DNA of 64,000 bases from Euphorbia lathyris (Eukaryota; Streptophyta; Magnoliopsida; Malpighiales; Euphorbiaceae). The translations under genes and the position numbers were made by a program. The DNA lies in NCBI RefSeq assembly GCF_963576675.1, contig NC_088916.1, forward strand, positions 5,719,001-5,783,000. Direction: 5' to 3'. Below the pieces are notes generated by a model, which was not told the origin of the DNA, searched no databases, and worked only from the letters and a program-made list of their open reading frames with translations. The first letter of the stretch is position 1, and the number at the start of each line of letters is the position of its first letter. This document shows positions 23,126 to 35,283 of the stretch, in pieces.

Positions 23126-24194
23126 ATATATTAAGGAGTTTAAGGTTAGAAAGATGTTACTCAGCAGATTTATCCAGGTTCGGCCTCTAAGCCTACGTCT
23201 TGTCCCCGGAACACGTTCCGAGCTTTCGAATTCTCTACTGAGCTCTTCAACGGTAGAGCATCAAACCTTTTACAACTTAGAAGCTGAGTATAACAAGAGT
23301 ACCTTCCTCTATACCTCTACTCACTCCTAATCTCTCGCTGAGTACTATAACTGAGTACTCAGCCTCTCCTTTCTAATCTATAGAAATGATAAAGATTTGT
23401 CCTAAACAACAATTGCTAAGACACCTTAGATGATTGAATAATCACTCTAGACTTTTACACGAAAGATATAGAATTTGGTGTAAGTATTTGCTTTGCTTTT
23501 TCTCACAGAACTTCGAGTAGAATTTTGGTCAACGTAATGGCTTTGTGAAGATCTGCATCGAATGAAGCAACTGAAAGGCCCTATTTATAGAGACGTCTGA
23601 GGTGTTAGTCATTTCGAATTTCGAAATAACCGTTGGAGGGAAACGGCTTCCTGTCGTTGTCACTCAGTCCTTCTCAGTGCTCTTGGCCAATCAGATTCAA
23701 GTATCTTCTGTCTTCGGTCAGTACTGAGCAGCTTTTAGTCAGTCCGCCAGAATGTCTCTCCATTTATGGTAAGGTCAACTAGACAGCTTTCTGTGTCTTC
23801 TGAACTTTACCCAAAGTGGAAATACTTTTTCTGGAAGTTGTTTTTGCTCAGCTGCTGTCTTGTACTCTTTGTCGATACAACTCAGCAGCTTCGTTCTGAA
23901 GTTGTTTAACGAAGGTCTTCTCGATCCTTCTTTTGCTGAGCCGCGTTTTGTACACAACGACAGCGTTTTGCACACGCGGGCCGAGTGGTCTTGATCTGTT
24001 TGACTTGGGCTTTGACTTCCGTATTGGGCTTTAAGACTTTTAGTCTCTATGTCTTTTAAACAATTTAACTCAACATTGAACAAACACATTAGTGTAATAA
24101 ATCAAAGCATTTAAACTTAGTGTGTTTTAGAATATATTTAATTTTACTTAAATAATTTTGTCAAATCAAAATCATGTGGAAATGTGTTTCAACA
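23126..24194 (-). repeat. Element B 3' LTR, main part
   Basis: This continues the LTR interrupted at 6523 and matches 33300-34365. It ends TTTCAACA at 24194. A TATA box in minus orientation lies at about 23582-23589 (TATTTATA on +). ORFs in this stretch are repeated in the other LTR and are not genes. Confidence 0.9.
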
Positions 24195-24210
24195 AACTCT
24201 CCCATTTTGA
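24195..24210 (-). other. Element B polypurine tract
   Basis: On the minus strand AAAATGGGAGAGTT directly precedes the 3' LTR start TGTTGAAAC. This is the plus-strand primer position of LTR elements. Confidence 0.75.
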
Positions 24211-24738
24211 TGTTGGCAAAACTATTCAGCGAAGAACTCAGTGTTGAGCTCCCCCATGATAGTTGTCCTAATATTACTTAGCAGACTCCCCCGTCAGGGT
24301 TGAGCTACTGACTTAGTTTTACTCTAAACATTTTAAGGTTTAATCGAGTAAGTCTAAGGTCAGTTTTCAGATATAGGACAGCTCATGGAACATATTCTAT
24401 TTTACTCAGTGTTAAGCGGAAGATTTAGCATTCAGAGTGCGTTGAGTATTTTATTGTTCAATGGGTCTTATGAGACAGTGTTTAATAAACATACAAGATA
24501 ATGTCAAACATTTTATCAGCATAGCATACAATCAACAAGTATTATAAACAGTAAACACAGTTGATGTATTTGAAGATACATAATAACATAATACTCAGCA
24601 TCATATAAAATAACTCAAGTTTGGATAACACATGCAAGTATTGTATTGAAATAAAGTAGTCAGCATATACAGCAAAAAGATAAGCAAAAAGAAACATAGA
24701 AACTACAAAGTAATAAACAAGACTGAGTTAGCCTATTT
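24211..24738 (-). other. Element B 3' untranslated region
   Basis: Non-coding on both strands, AT-rich, with repeated CTCAGT/ACTCAGC words typical of this element. No gene seen. Confidence 0.6.
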
Positions 24739-27585
24739 CTATTTCTTCTTCTTATGCTTAGACTGACTACTTCTAGCAGCCTCCTGCGGAGTTCTAGCTT
24801 GTTCTTTCTCCCCCGTTTTGTCAGCATCGGGAGGAGGAGGAATTCTAAAGGAGTCGGTTAAGGCCGCGTTGGTCAGTAAGGCGGACAACTCCTTAAGCTT
24901 GTCGACACTTTCATTGATGCCGTCGAAGACAGCAACGCCATCATCCAAGACCTCTTGAGGTATACTGAGTTCAGCTGCGCTGAGCATGCTCAGTATATAG
25001 GCTTGAGACTTACCCACCCAAGTAATTGTATCTGTCAGTGCAGCAAAAACTTAATGAAATGTCTTCAGCAAGGCTGAGTCATAATATTGACGCTGGATAT
25101 TGTAGTGACGCACATGGGTGAAAGTCTTTTGGGTAGTGACCACTATCTCATTCTGCTTCATTTGGTCAGTGTCCATCTCTTGCTTATTCAAGTTCAGCAA
25201 ACGAATGGCTTCACTAATTTGCTCCACCGAGCATTGAGAGTAGGAAGCCAACTGATGGTTGGTCTTGTTTTGCTCAGTGTGAAGCTGGGCAAAGAGCATC
25301 TTAACTTCAGTGGAAGTTGCATATTGAGCGTTCGCAGCTGACAAGGTCTGGAATTGTCCCTAAAGAGTGTTGAGATGTTGAACCGTTGTCAGTTGGAGCT
25401 CAGCCAGCTTCGTTATTGAGTCCTGCTTGGGCTATTGTGATTGAATTGAGATCATAACACTTAGCAGATCCTTCAGTCCTTTAACTTCATTTAAAAGCTG
25501 AGTGACTTGGGACAGCTGAGTTGACTCATCGTTGGTAGACGCAACAGTAGGTTCAGAATTTTGATGAAGATTTTTGATTAATGATTGCACCGAGTTGATA
25601 ATTTGTCTACCAGACTCGGTGGCATGCAGATAGCTGAGTGATCCTTCATCAGGTTGCCCAGTTTCCTCAGTGTGACCAGTTGATGGAGGAGTCGAATTTT
25701 TCTCCGTGACGACATGGTCAGTGACTGGAAGGGGGTTTTCAATCTGCACTTGGTTCTCTTGTAGAGATGATTGATCGGCAGGAATGATTGTTGCTGCAGA
25801 AGTAGGCTGAATGGGTTCAGTGCTGACAGGGGCAGGAATTTCCTGAGTCAGCACAGTGCTTGGAGCAGCAACATTAGCGAGAACTTGCTCGATTTGGCTT
25901 GTAGGGTTGGCAGAAGCATTCAAGTCGGCTTGTTCCTGTAGTGAAGAAACAGAGGCTTGCTTTTCAAGAGAAGCTGTCAGAGAAGAAGAAGTTTGTTTGC
26001 TGAAATTTTTTAGCTTAAGTGTAGAAGGGTCTTTGGTCGGCTTCTGGACAGGAAGGTCAATGACAGTTGTCTGACTTGCCTTTACTAGTCTTCTTCTTCG
26101 AGGAGGTGTAGTGTCAGTTGGGATAGACTCTACTGAGTGAGGAGGAGAAATTTCTTCTTGATCAGCATTGAGCTGGTCAGTTTGTTCTTGTGCTTCATCT
26201 ACAGCCAACTCAGTATTAGTTGGGTCAGCAGTTTCCTTTTCACTGGCAGTCTCCTCAGTGTCATCCTGACCACTTTCTTCATCCTCCTATTGATCATTCC
26301 CTTCGTTTTCTTCTAGCTCTTCTTCAAGCTGTGTGATGAACTGATCATTCGGTTGCACATCGTCTTCTTGATGCTCAGCTTCAGTTCCCTGACATTGTGT
26401 GAAGTGAGAATCACCAGGAATAATTAAGTCAGTGGGGATAGCATCAATAGGGGTCAGCTCTGAAGACTTCTTCTTCTTCAGAGGTTGCTCATCAACATCC
26501 ATTCTTTCTTCTGTATCAGGCTCATCTTGCCTGCTTCTCTTCTCAGCTGACTTAGGTCTCTCCTGACCTTTGTGAGCAACTGACATCAGCTTCTTGGCCG
26601 GAGACTCAGCATCTTTTGAAGGAGTCCCAACAGCTTTCCTTTTGCGGGCAGTTGGAGCCTTTGTTCTTTTGCCCTTCTTTGGGACAGTCTCCTCAGCAGG
26701 CTGATCAGCACCTTTGGCTTTCTTAATCGGTTGGTCAAACTTCAAGGCACGCAGCGCAGCAGCTGTGATCTCAGAGCCTTAGGCCTCAGTTTCCTCGGAT
26801 AGGTCAATCTGATGGTCTATGAGGATTCTGGTAATGAGTGAGCCCAGCCTTAGAGTTCCGGTGCTCCTTTGGAAGCCGGCAATTAAGAATACTGTCATGT
26901 TGATGGGCTTGTAGGTCAGCATATGCCATATGAAGCATTGCTCAAAGTTTGTTGCTGAGCTGGTGCAATTTATCTTTGGGAAGATATAATTGGTCAGCAG
27001 GTAGTGTGCCATCTTTTGGTGCTGGCCCATTGAGGAACTGGAGATTTCTCCAGAATGGCCAGCGGGTTTGCAGAAGGTGGCAGAGTACCCAGTTCCTTTA
27101 TGATCACCAGTCCTTCTCAGTTTTGTTCCTTCATTCTTCAGTTTCAGCAAGTTGGCAAGGTAGGTAGGGTTGACAAAAATTGTTTTCTCTTTTACCACAG
27201 TTACTAGGTGGTCCTGGTTATCGTCAGCAACCCGCAGATTATTGTAGAATTCCCTTACTAAGTCAGGGTAAGTTGGATCTCTGATTGAGAACAGCTCGGT
27301 CCAGCCATTCTTCGATATCCATTCACAGAATGGTTGCTCGGTTTCTACGAAAGCCTCAGAGAACCACCTTGAGTGGTCAATCTTCCACTCTCTAACGTTT
27401 TCGAAGACATTAGTATAGGTTCTGACTTTGGTCGGCTTTCCTTCAGAGGAGTTGGCTTGGCCAGCTTTGCCTTTGCTCGGTGTAGTGGCCTCAGTCGTTC
27501 TAGGCGGAGTAGAGTGTCTGGAAGGGTCATCGGAACTGGTCTTAGAGTGACCGGCACCGGAGATGTTCAAGGAAATCTTAGTCAT
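24739..27585 (-). pseudogene. Element B accessory ORF with ATHILA/plant-transposon-like domain, stop-interrupted
   Basis: Five open blocks on the minus strand (27585-26779, 26745-26287, 26208-25432, 25344-25051, 25017-24739) are all in one frame, so this was one protein of about 948 residues now broken by point stops. The N-terminal block has a domain with NVFENVREWKIDHSRWFSEA, ISKNGWTELFSIRDP, PDLVREFYNNLRV and KEKTIFVNPTYLANLL. Its layout matches the ATHILA ORF-1-like proteins of element C (GW..., EF..L, a beta strand pair). A Lys-rich nuclear-localisation-like stretch, a Ser/Thr/Gln/Glu-rich middle and a coiled-coil-like end follow. It lies 3' of pol, where some copia elements carry env-like ORFs. 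No transmembrane segment is visible. Confidence 0.75.
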
Positions 27586-28094
27586 AGTTTTAGAGAGGGG
27601 TTTGGAAGTTTTGAGAGTTTTTTAGAGAGAAAGTATTTATATATGCCAGAGAATTCGGTAAGTGTAAAGAGATAAAAAATGGGGATTTGCCCATTATTTA
27701 TAGCTGTGAGAGGTGGATCTTATCGAATCCATGTGTCAGTTTTGCCTTGGGATTATCAACCGATAAGGATCCTGGCATTTATGACACATTCGGCGCATAC
27801 GTCATCCTAGGTGGCTATTCGCGTGCTTTAGCATTAAATGCAACGGATCTTATGCTCAGCGTTTAGAATTCTAAACGATTTATATTATGAGTAGTCAGTT
27901 TTACACAAACGGATGATTTAAGTAATTGATTTCTCAGTTTGAGATAACTACTCGGTGCCAATATTTGCTCAGTATGTGATATTCATTCATTTAGCATTAA
28001 ATACTCAGCATACATCTATCCACTCAGCAAGTAATAGCATAAGTCATTCAGCATGGTAATTCACTCAGCATGAATATATATTAAGAGCTGGAAT
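27586..28094 (-). other. Element B spacer between pol and accessory ORF
   Basis: About 510 bp between the pol stop and the accessory ATG. It contains a TATAAATAATGG-like sequence on the minus strand near 27700 and CTCAGCAT repeats. It may be the leader of a spliced or separately initiated accessory transcript; nothing else is visible. Confidence 0.5.
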
Positions 28095-31000
28095 TTACTG
28101 AAGAGGATTAAACATACCAATGGCTTCTCTCAGTATGCTGAACTGCTCACGAGCTAGTGGCTTCGTGAAGATATCCGCAAGCTGCTCATCCGTTGGGACA
28201 TAGGTCAACTTGATCTCACCCTTGAGTACATGGTCTCTAATGAAGTGATGTCTGATGCTGACATGCTTCATCCTGTTGTGCTGAATTGGGTTCTTTGATA
28301 GATCAATTGCACTTTTGTTGTCACATTTGACCTCAATTGTCTTTGTTTGAACACCATAGTCTTCAAGCTGTTGCTTAATCCATAGGACTTGAGCAACACA
28401 GCTTCCAGCAGCAATGTACTCAGCTTCAGTGGTAGACAAGGCTACTGACGCCTGCTTCTTGCTGAACCAGGATACAAGACAGCTCCCTAGGAAGTGGCAT
28501 CCTCCAGAGGTGCTTTTTCGTTCAAGCTTGTCTCGTCCATAGTCAGTGTATCCAATGAGTGTGAAATCATGCATGTTGGGATACCATAAACCTGCGTTCA
28601 CTGAGCTTTGCAAATATCTAAGGATTCTTTTTACAGCTATGTAATGAGATTCCTTAGGGTTAGATTGATATCTAGCACAGTAGCATACTGAGAACTGAAT
28701 GTCCGGTCTACTCGCTGTTAAGTAAAGTAGAGAGCCAATCATACCTCGGTACAATTTGCTGTCTACTGACTTACCATTCTCGTCAGCGCATAGGATAGTG
28801 TCAGTGCCCATAGGAGTAGATATTGGCTTGCAATTTTTAAGATCATATTTCTTCAATATCTCCTTGGCATATTTAGCTTGACTGATGAAGATGCCATTTT
28901 TTCCTTGTTTAATTTGAAGTCTAAGGAAGAAGTTGAGTTCTCCCATCATTGACATTTCAAACTCAGTCTGCATTTGTTTGCTAAATTCCTTGCACATTGA
29001 CTCGTTAGTTGTACCAAAAATAATATCATCAACATAAATTTGAGCTAGCAGGGTATCTTTCCCCTTTCTCTTAATGAATAAGGTTGTATCAGCTTTGCCT
29101 CTGACATAATTTCTAGTCAGCAGGAAACTGGTCAGCCTTTCATACCAAGCACGTGGTGCTTGCTTGAGGCCGTACATAGCCTTTTTGAGTTTATAAACGT
29201 GGTTTGGGAACTTAGGGTCCTCAAACCCTGGAGGTTGGTTAACATAAACTTCCTCGTTTATAACTCCATTAAGAAATGCACTCTTAACATCCATTTGAAA
29301 TAATTTAAAGTTCATATAAGATGCATATGCATATAAGATTCTAATAGCCTCTAGCCTTGCCACTGGGGCAAAGGTCTCACCATAGTCAATACCTTCTTGC
29401 CGACTGTAGCCTTGAGCTACAAGTCGCACTTTGTTCCTGACTACGTTCCCTTGTTCATCCAGCTTGTTGCGGAAGACCCATCTTGTTCCAATGGTCTTCT
29501 GACTCCTTGGATGTGGCACTAGCTCCCATACATCATTTCTTCTGAATTGATCAAGTTCTTCTTGCATGGCGCTCATCCAGAATTCATCGTGCTCAGCTTC
29601 AGCGAAGTTCTTTGGTTCCTGAACTGAGACGAAGGCTACGTTGCTGAGGTATCTCCTGAGTTGATTTCTTGTCATCAGGGTATTCTCAGCGGCATCAAGA
29701 ATAGCACTCTCTGAGTGTCCTCTTGGTATCCTTATCTCCTTTGGTAGATTGATGTCTTGTGCTGTCTGTGTTTCAACAATCTCTGCAGGTGTAGACTGGT
29801 CAGTGAAAACAATTTGAGATTCACTTTTACCTTTGGTCAGCCCTTGAGGGAATGACTCGGTGGTTGTATCTTGATCAGCGGGTACTGAGTAGGGATCATC
29901 CTCGGTCAGCGGCTGATATCTTCCTGCAGGGTTAGTTTCGTCGAACTCAACATGTACCGACTCTTCTAAAATTTGAGTTCGTTTATTGAAAACTCTGTAT
30001 GCTTTGTTGTTTGTTGAGTAGCCTAAGAAGATAGCTTCATCAGCTTTTGAGTCAAACTTAGCTAGGCTATCTTTGGTATTTAATATAAAACATTTACAGC
30101 CAAAGGCACGAAAGTATCCAATGTTGGGCTTTCGTCCTTTCCAAAGTTCGTAGGGGGTTTTCTTTAATATAGGTCTAACAAGAGCCCTATTAAGAATATA
30201 GCACGCTGTGTTGACAGCTTCTCCCGAAAAGTACTTTGGAAGCCTATGCTCACTCAGCATTGTCCTGGCTATTTCAACCAAGGTTCTGTTTTTCCTTTCA
30301 ACAACCCCATTTTGTTGAGGCGTTCTAGGAGCAGAGAAATTATGGTCAATGCCGTTGGTTTCACAGAATTCAACAAACTGTTGGTTCTTGAATTCTCCAC
30401 CATTATCACTTCGGATGTGAGCTAACTTAAGGTCTTTATCATTTTCATGTTTTCTTACCAAATTTGAAAATGTCTCAAAGGTTTCATCATTGCTACTTAG
30501 CAAGATGATCCAAGTGTACCGAGAAAAGTCATCTACAATGACCAAGGAAAATCTTCTTCCACCCAAGCTCAACGGCTGGACTGGACCAAAGAGATCCAAG
30601 TGTAGTAACTCTAATGGATGCTTAGTTGAGACAATGTTTTTACTATGAAAATATTGTTTGGTTTGTTTTCCAGCTTGGCAAGCGTGGCATAATTGATCTT
30701 TTTCAAATTTAAGTTTTGGCATTCCATCAACCAATTGCTTTCTTGCTAATTTGGCCAGGAGGTCCATGCTTACATGACCAAGTCTCCTGTGCCATAGCCA
30801 GGAATTTTCTTCCTTTGAAACTAAGCATATAGTTTTTGAAAACTTTTTCTCTAAGTTCAGCATGAAGACATTATCAATGCGAGGGGCAGTTAAAATTAAC
30901 TCATTAGTTTTACCCTCGAGTATTTTACATCCAGTGTCATCAAATATAACTTTTCTCCCATTGTCACATAGCTGAGCTATGCTGAGTAAGTTATATTTGA

Positions 31001-31217
31001 GTCCGCTGACTAGGGAGACAGACTCAATAGTAGGATTACCACCAACGGTTCCTGACCCTATTATCTTACCCTTTTTGTTGTCTCCAAAACTTACGCTTCC
31101 TCCTCGTTTACGCTCAAACGTGATGAACTGAGTTTCATCACCAGTGATATGCCTTGAGCATGCGCTGTCAATATACCACATTTTTGACTTCTCAGCACAC
31201 CTCAGGCTTACCTGCAA
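28095..31217 (-). CDS. pol: Element B pol: protease, integrase, reverse transcriptase, RNase H
   Basis: 1,040 residues with no stop, in copia order. Protease active site YIDSACSRH (Asp about 17); pre-integrase [11 protein letters not shown] (about 140); integrase core with Asp in HLDLFGP (about 207), Asp in RSDNGGEF (about 270) and Glu in GVVERKNRT (about 306), the DD35E triad; reverse transcriptase [11 protein letters not shown] (about 640) and YVDDIIFG (about 727); RNase H with [12 protein letters not shown] and [13 protein letters not shown] at the end. One oddity is FFLRLQIKQ where most copia proteins have FFLGLQIKQ. No ATG is present at the frame opening (TTG), so it was translated from upstream gag in another frame. 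That gag-pol link is now shifted. Confidence 0.93.
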   Translation of the reverse strand: MQVSLRCAEKSKMWYIDSACSRHITGDETQFITFERKRGGSVSFGDNKKGKIIGSGTVGGNPTIESVSLVSGLKYNLLSIAQLCDNGRKVIFDDTGCKILEGKTNELILTAPRIDNVFMLNLEKKFSKTICLVSKEENSWLWHRRLGHVSMDLLAKLARKQLVDGMPKLKFEKDQLCHACQAGKQTKQYFHSKNIVSTKHPLELLHLDLFGPVQPLSLGGRRFSLVIVDDFSRYTWIILLSSNDETFETFSNLVRKHENDKDLKLAHIRSDNGGEFKNQQFVEFCETNGIDHNFSAPRTPQQNGVVERKNRTLVEIARTMLSEHRLPKYFSGEAVNTACYILNRALVRPILKKTPYELWKGRKPNIGYFRAFGCKCFILNTKDSLAKFDSKADEAIFLGYSTNNKAYRVFNKRTQILEESVHVEFDETNPAGRYQPLTEDDPYSVPADQDTTTESFPQGLTKGKSESQIVFTDQSTPAEIVETQTAQDINLPKEIRIPRGHSESAILDAAENTLMTRNQLRRYLSNVAFVSVQEPKNFAEAEHDEFWMSAMQEELDQFRRNDVWELVPHPRSQKTIGTRWVFRNKLDEQGNVVRNKVRLVAQGYSRQEGIDYGETFAPVARLEAIRILYAYASYMNFKLFQMDVKSAFLNGVINEEVYVNQPPGFEDPKFPNHVYKLKKAMYGLKQAPRAWYERLTSFLLTRNYVRGKADTTLFIKRKGKDTLLAQIYVDDIIFGTTNESMCKEFSKQMQTEFEMSMMGELNFFLRLQIKQGKNGIFISQAKYAKEILKKYDLKNCKPISTPMGTDTILCADENGKSVDSKLYRGMIGSLLYLTASRPDIQFSVCYCARYQSNPKESHYIAVKRILRYLQSSVNAGLWYPNMHDFTLIGYTDYGRDKLERKSTSGGCHFLGSCLVSWFSKKQASVALSTTEAEYIAAGSCVAQVLWIKQQLEDYGVQTKTIEVKCDNKSAIDLSKNPIQHNRMKHVSIRHHFIRDHVLKGEIKLTYVPTDEQLADIFTKPLAREQFSILREAIGMFNPLQ

Positions 31218-31222
31218 TATAG

Positions 31223-32035
31223 CTAGTTGCTTTTAGGTACCCAATTCTTTTTGGGTCCTTGCTTATTAGGTTCAACAGGTAAAGCATCATATTTTACTTT
31301 ATGACGACATACTTGGACAGTATGTCCATTCTTTCCACAGAAGTCACAGCTGACTTTCCGTTTAGTATGTCTCACTGACTGGTCAGCACCCCAGTGCTGA
31401 GCGTGCCAGCACACCTTTGTGGTGTGTCCTTTCTTCCCACAGAAGTCGCATTGGACATTCCGCTGAGGATTCCATCTCTGCTGACCAGTACCTCGGTACT
31501 GAGTGTTCAGAGGAATGTTTCTTTTATTTGGAACCTTTAATTGGTTCTGAATGAATGTGACGTCCTTTCTCAGTTTCTTAGAATCTGATTGGACTTCAGA
31601 GACAAACTTATGCATGATTTTCATGTTATCATGCAAAGTTGAGTTGTCTTGAAGAAGGAATTTAAGGTCACTTAGTTTGACCTCTTCGACCTCGTCACAT
31701 CGCCGGCTGAGTACTCTAATCTTTTTATTACACTTTTTGACAAGTGTGTAGAGGTCACTCAGGGCATTAATCATTTCATTTCTGAGCAAGGATAGTGATA
31801 TTACCTCAGTTGAGTGTTCCTCATCGTCGGATGCAATGGAGGGGTCAGCATGCTCAGAAACACATGGCTCAGCAAGTTCGTCAGCCATGAAACAAATCTT
31901 TGCTGACTCGGTGGGATCAGCTTCTAATGATGAAGACTCATCACTGTCGCTCCAAGTTGCCACCATTGCCTTCTTGCTGTTCTTTCTTTCCTCAGCGTGG
32001 GACAGCTGGACTTGATATGACCAGTTTGATGACAT
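31223..32035 (-). pseudogene. Element B gag C-terminal part (frameshifted)
   Basis: Glu/Ser-rich stretch, a helical segment, then two zinc knuckles of the CX2CX4HX4C type: CDFCGKKGHTTKVC (minus strand, near 31440) and CDFCGKNGHTVQVC (near 31330). It follows the first gag block after a shift near 31990 and ends with a TAG at 31225-31223, 5 nt before the pol frame opens in the third frame. Two small indels thus separate gag, gag end and pol. Confidence 0.8.
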
Positions 32036-32961
32036 TCAAAGCATGTAATGGGCTTTGAGCTGTCCTTCTTGTACTTGCTGTCGCTGGACTCAGCTTTGTA
32101 CTTATCAAACTTCTTGTAAGGCTTCTTAGAATATTTGTCATTCTTTTTAAACAGCCTTTTCATCTTTCTGGTAAACATAGCCATCTCTTCATCGTCTGTT
32201 GAGCTCCCTTCAGTGGAGTCAGCTTTCATGACAAGAGACTTTTGCTTCTTGTCTTCAGACTTTTCTTTCACCTCGAAATTCTTCATTGAGATCTCATGGG
32301 TCAGCAGCGAGCCAATGAGTTCATCGTATTTATAGGTGGTTAAGTCTTGTGCTTCCTCAACATCAGTCTTCTTTGCTTGCCAGCTTTTAGGAAGACTCCT
32401 AAGAATCTTCTTGACTTGTTCTTCCTCAGTGAAGATCTTTCCAAGTCTCTTGAGCTCGTTGATGATGTTTGTGAATCTTGCATTCATGTCTGAGATCCCT
32501 TCATCATCGTTCATTTCGAACAGCTCATACAATCTCATATGCTGGTTCACCTTGGACTCTTTCACCTTGTTGGTTCCTTCGTAGGTGACCTCCAGCTTCT
32601 TCCAGATCTCATGCGCTGACTCACAACCTGAAATCTTGTTGTATTCTGCAGCATCTAGCGCATAGTGAAACATGTTTATAGCCGAAGCATGGTTTTGTAG
32701 CTTCTTGAGATCATCCTCTGTCCATTTAGTCTCAGCTTTGACAACCATTTGGCCATTAATAGTTTCAACAGGAACAAATGGGCCTTGGACTATAGATAGC
32801 CATGCACTCATGTTTGTTGCCTGAATGAAGTTCTTCATTCTATTCTTCCAAAAGGTATAGTTAGACCCGAAGATTAGAGGAGGCCGAGTTATGGACAGAC
32901 CCTCAGCTAAAATCTGAGTTGTCAGATTTCCTGGGAGAAACTGAGTGCTGTTTTCAGCCAT
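31924..32961 (-). CDS. gag: Element B gag, N-terminal part
   Basis: The ATG at 32961-32959 lies 48 nt inside the primer site. Copia gag landmarks: FGSNYTFWKNRMKNFIQA (about 31-48), HEIWKKLEVTYEGTNKVKES (about 129-148), EGISDMNARFTNIINEL, RSLPKSWQAKKTDV, and a zinc knuckle CFECHQTGHIKSSC near residue 315. After about residue 325 the frame is wrong because of an indel near 31990, and the natural continuation is the overlapping block 32035-31223. Confidence 0.88.
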   Translation of the reverse strand: MAENSTQFLPGNLTTQILAEGLSITRPPLIFGSNYTFWKNRMKNFIQATNMSAWLSIVQGPFVPVETINGQMVVKAETKWTEDDLKKLQNHASAINMFHYALDAAEYNKISGCESAHEIWKKLEVTYEGTNKVKESKVNQHMRLYELFEMNDDEGISDMNARFTNIINELKRLGKIFTEEEQVKKILRSLPKSWQAKKTDVEEAQDLTTYKYDELIGSLLTHEISMKNFEVKEKSEDKKQKSLVMKADSTEGSSTDDEEMAMFTRKMKRLFKKNDKYSKKPYKKFDKYKAESSDSKYKKDSSKPITCFECHQTGHIKSSCPTLRKERTARRQWWQLGATVMSLHH

Positions 32962-33008
32962 AGTGGGGATCAGCTCAAGGTAGTTAAACCTTGCACAGTG
33001 AGCTTTTA

Positions 33009-33021
33009 GGCTCTGATACCA
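33009..33021 (-). other. Element B primer-binding site (initiator tRNA-Met)
   Basis: On the minus strand TGGTATCAGAGCC lies 2 nt after the 5' LTR end (CAACA). Confidence 0.9.
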
Positions 33022-33023
33022 CT

Positions 33024-34365
33024 TGTTGGTCCCTTATAACGTAACAAGTTAGTTCCAAGGGGGGATATGAACTATTTAAAATTTTAGTACGTTAAGGCTG
33101 ACTTCTTTTTCTTTGAAAAAGGATTACACAACGCGCTGAGTAAATTAAGACACTAGCTTAGTCAACTGGTGACTAAGTCAGCTTGTTTCTTTGAGTCAGG
33201 AGATAGCACTTGAGTCTATTCCTGAACTCAGATACTCAATACAACACAACTCAGCGTGACCTCTTTACTTGGTCAGTTTTGTTTAAGCAAGCAAAATATA
33301 TATTAAGGAGTTTAAGGTTATAAAGATGTTACTCAGTAGATTTATCCAGGTTCAGCCTCTAAGCCTACGTCCTGTCCCCGGAACACATTCCGAGCTTTCG
33401 AATTCTCTACTGAGCTCTTTAACGGTAGAGCATCAAACCTTTTACAACTTAGAAGCTGAGTATAACAAGAGTACCTTCCTCTATACCTCTACTCACTCCT
33501 AATCTCTCGCTGAGTACTATAACCGAGTACTCAGCCTCTCCTTTCTAATCTCTAGAAATGATAAAGATTTGTCCTAAACAACAATTGCTAAGGCACCTTA
33601 GATGATTGAATAATCACTCTAGACTTTTACACGAAAGATATAGAATTTGGTGTAAGTATTTGCTTTGCTTTTTCTCACAGAACTTCGAGTAGAATTTTGG
33701 TCAGCGTAATGGCTTTGTGAAGATTTGCATCGAATGAAGCAACTGAAAGGCCCTATTTATAGAGACGTCTGAGGTGTTAGTCATTTCGAATTCGAAATAA
33801 CCGTTGGAGGGAAACGGCTTCCTGTCGTTGTCACTCAGTCCTTCTCAGTGCTCTTGGCCAATCAGATTCAAGTATCTTCTGTCTTCGGTCAGTACTGAGC
33901 AGCTTTTAGTCAGTCCGCTAGAATGTCTCTCCATTTATGGTAAGGTCAACTAGACAGCTTTTTGTGTCTTCTGAACTTTACCCAAAGTGGAAATACTTTG
34001 TCTGGAAGTTGTTTTTGCTCAGCTGCTGTCTTGTACTCTTTGTCGATACAACTCAGCAGCTTCGTTCCGAAGTTGTTTAACGAAGGTCTTCTCGATCCTT
34101 CTTTTGCTGAGCCGCGTTTTGTACACAACGACAGCGTTTTGCACACGCGGGCCGAGTGGTCTTGATTTGTTTGACTTGGGCTTTAACTTCCGTATTGGGC
34201 TTTAAGCCTTTTAGTCTTTATGTCTTTTAAACAATTTAACTCAACATTGAACAAACACATTAGTGTAATAAATCAAAGCATTTAAACTTAGTGTGTTTTA
34301 GAATATATTTAATTTTACTTAAATAATTTTGTCAAATCAAAATCATGTGGAAAGGTATTTCAACA
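33024..34365 (-). repeat. Element B 5' LTR
   Basis: 1,342 bp, TGTTGGTCCC at the + left edge and TTTCAACA at the right edge. The target duplication CCTGT (34366-34370) follows. A minus-strand TATA box (TATAAATA) lies at 33761-33754. This copy is uninterrupted and shows the empty site of element C: GCAAAATATATATTAAGG near 33292. Confidence 0.93.
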
Positions 34366-35283
34366 CCTGTCACTGCTTATTTTACAAAACAGAGAAAGAT
34401 CTGGGATGAGATGTCAACACTTAGGCCATTGCCTTTGTGTACCTGTGGAGAAGCTAGAACTGTGATTCAACAATCTATATCTATGTGGCATCATAGATTA
34501 AGTCACATTTCTGACCATAAAGTTGCACATATAAAGAACCTGCCATGTAATCTTTTTGAATCACCATTGTGCAACATGTCACAAGGCAAAGCAGCATAGG
34601 TTGCCATTTTGTAATAGCGAAATTAGAACTGTAAAATCGTTTGAGTTACTTCATATGGATGTGTGGGGTCCATATAAGTAAACTTCCCTTACAGGTTCTA
34701 AATATATGTTAACTGTTGTTGATGATTACACACGGCTCACATGGACTTTCTTATTCAAATCTAAGGACAGAGTTCCTATCCTACTTCAACATTTCTTTCA
34801 AACACTCAAAACACAGTTTGATGTTGTTATACTCAAAGTTAGGACTGACAATGGTACTGAGTTCATGGGAAGTCAAACTCAGGCACTATTTCAAAAATAT
34901 GGTGTTATTCACCAAAGATCTTGCATCCACACACCACAACAGAATGGTGTAGTGGAAAGAAAACATCGTTTTCTAGCTGAAACTGCAAGAGCACTACTCT
35001 TTCAATCTGGTCTCTCAAATAAATTTTGGGGTGAAGCTATGCTCTATGCTACTCATCTAATCAATCTATTCCCAACAAAAACCCTTGATTGGCAGAGTCC
35101 ATATTTTAGGTTCTACAAGCAGGAACCTAACTACAAAGAGTTAAAGAGCTTTGGTTGTCTATGTTATGAAACAGATACACAAGCTCATAAAGATAAATTT
35201 GAGCCTCGAGCTCATCAAGGAATCTATTTAGGTTTATCTCCTGGCCAAAAGGGATACAAAGTGTATCTTATTGAGAAACAATA
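34366..35283 (+). pseudogene. Element A gag end, pre-integrase and integrase (decayed)
   Basis: Gag resumes as VTAYFTKQRKIWDEMS and CTCGEAR. It then jumps within about 15 residues to the pre-integrase motif SMWHHRLSHISDHK, so zinc knuckle and protease are deleted. A shift near 34570 and a TAA in the integrase start (about 34679) follow; then an open block MLTVVDDYTRLTWTFL with Asp in RTDNGTEF and Glu in NGVVERKHRF of the integrase core. It stops with TAG at 35282-35284 in a segment where copia proteins continue. Confidence 0.85.

Noticed and set aside
24739..27585. Envelope gene in the accessory ORF of element B
   Set aside because: No signal peptide or transmembrane segment is visible, and the N-terminal block resembles ATHILA-type proteins instead.
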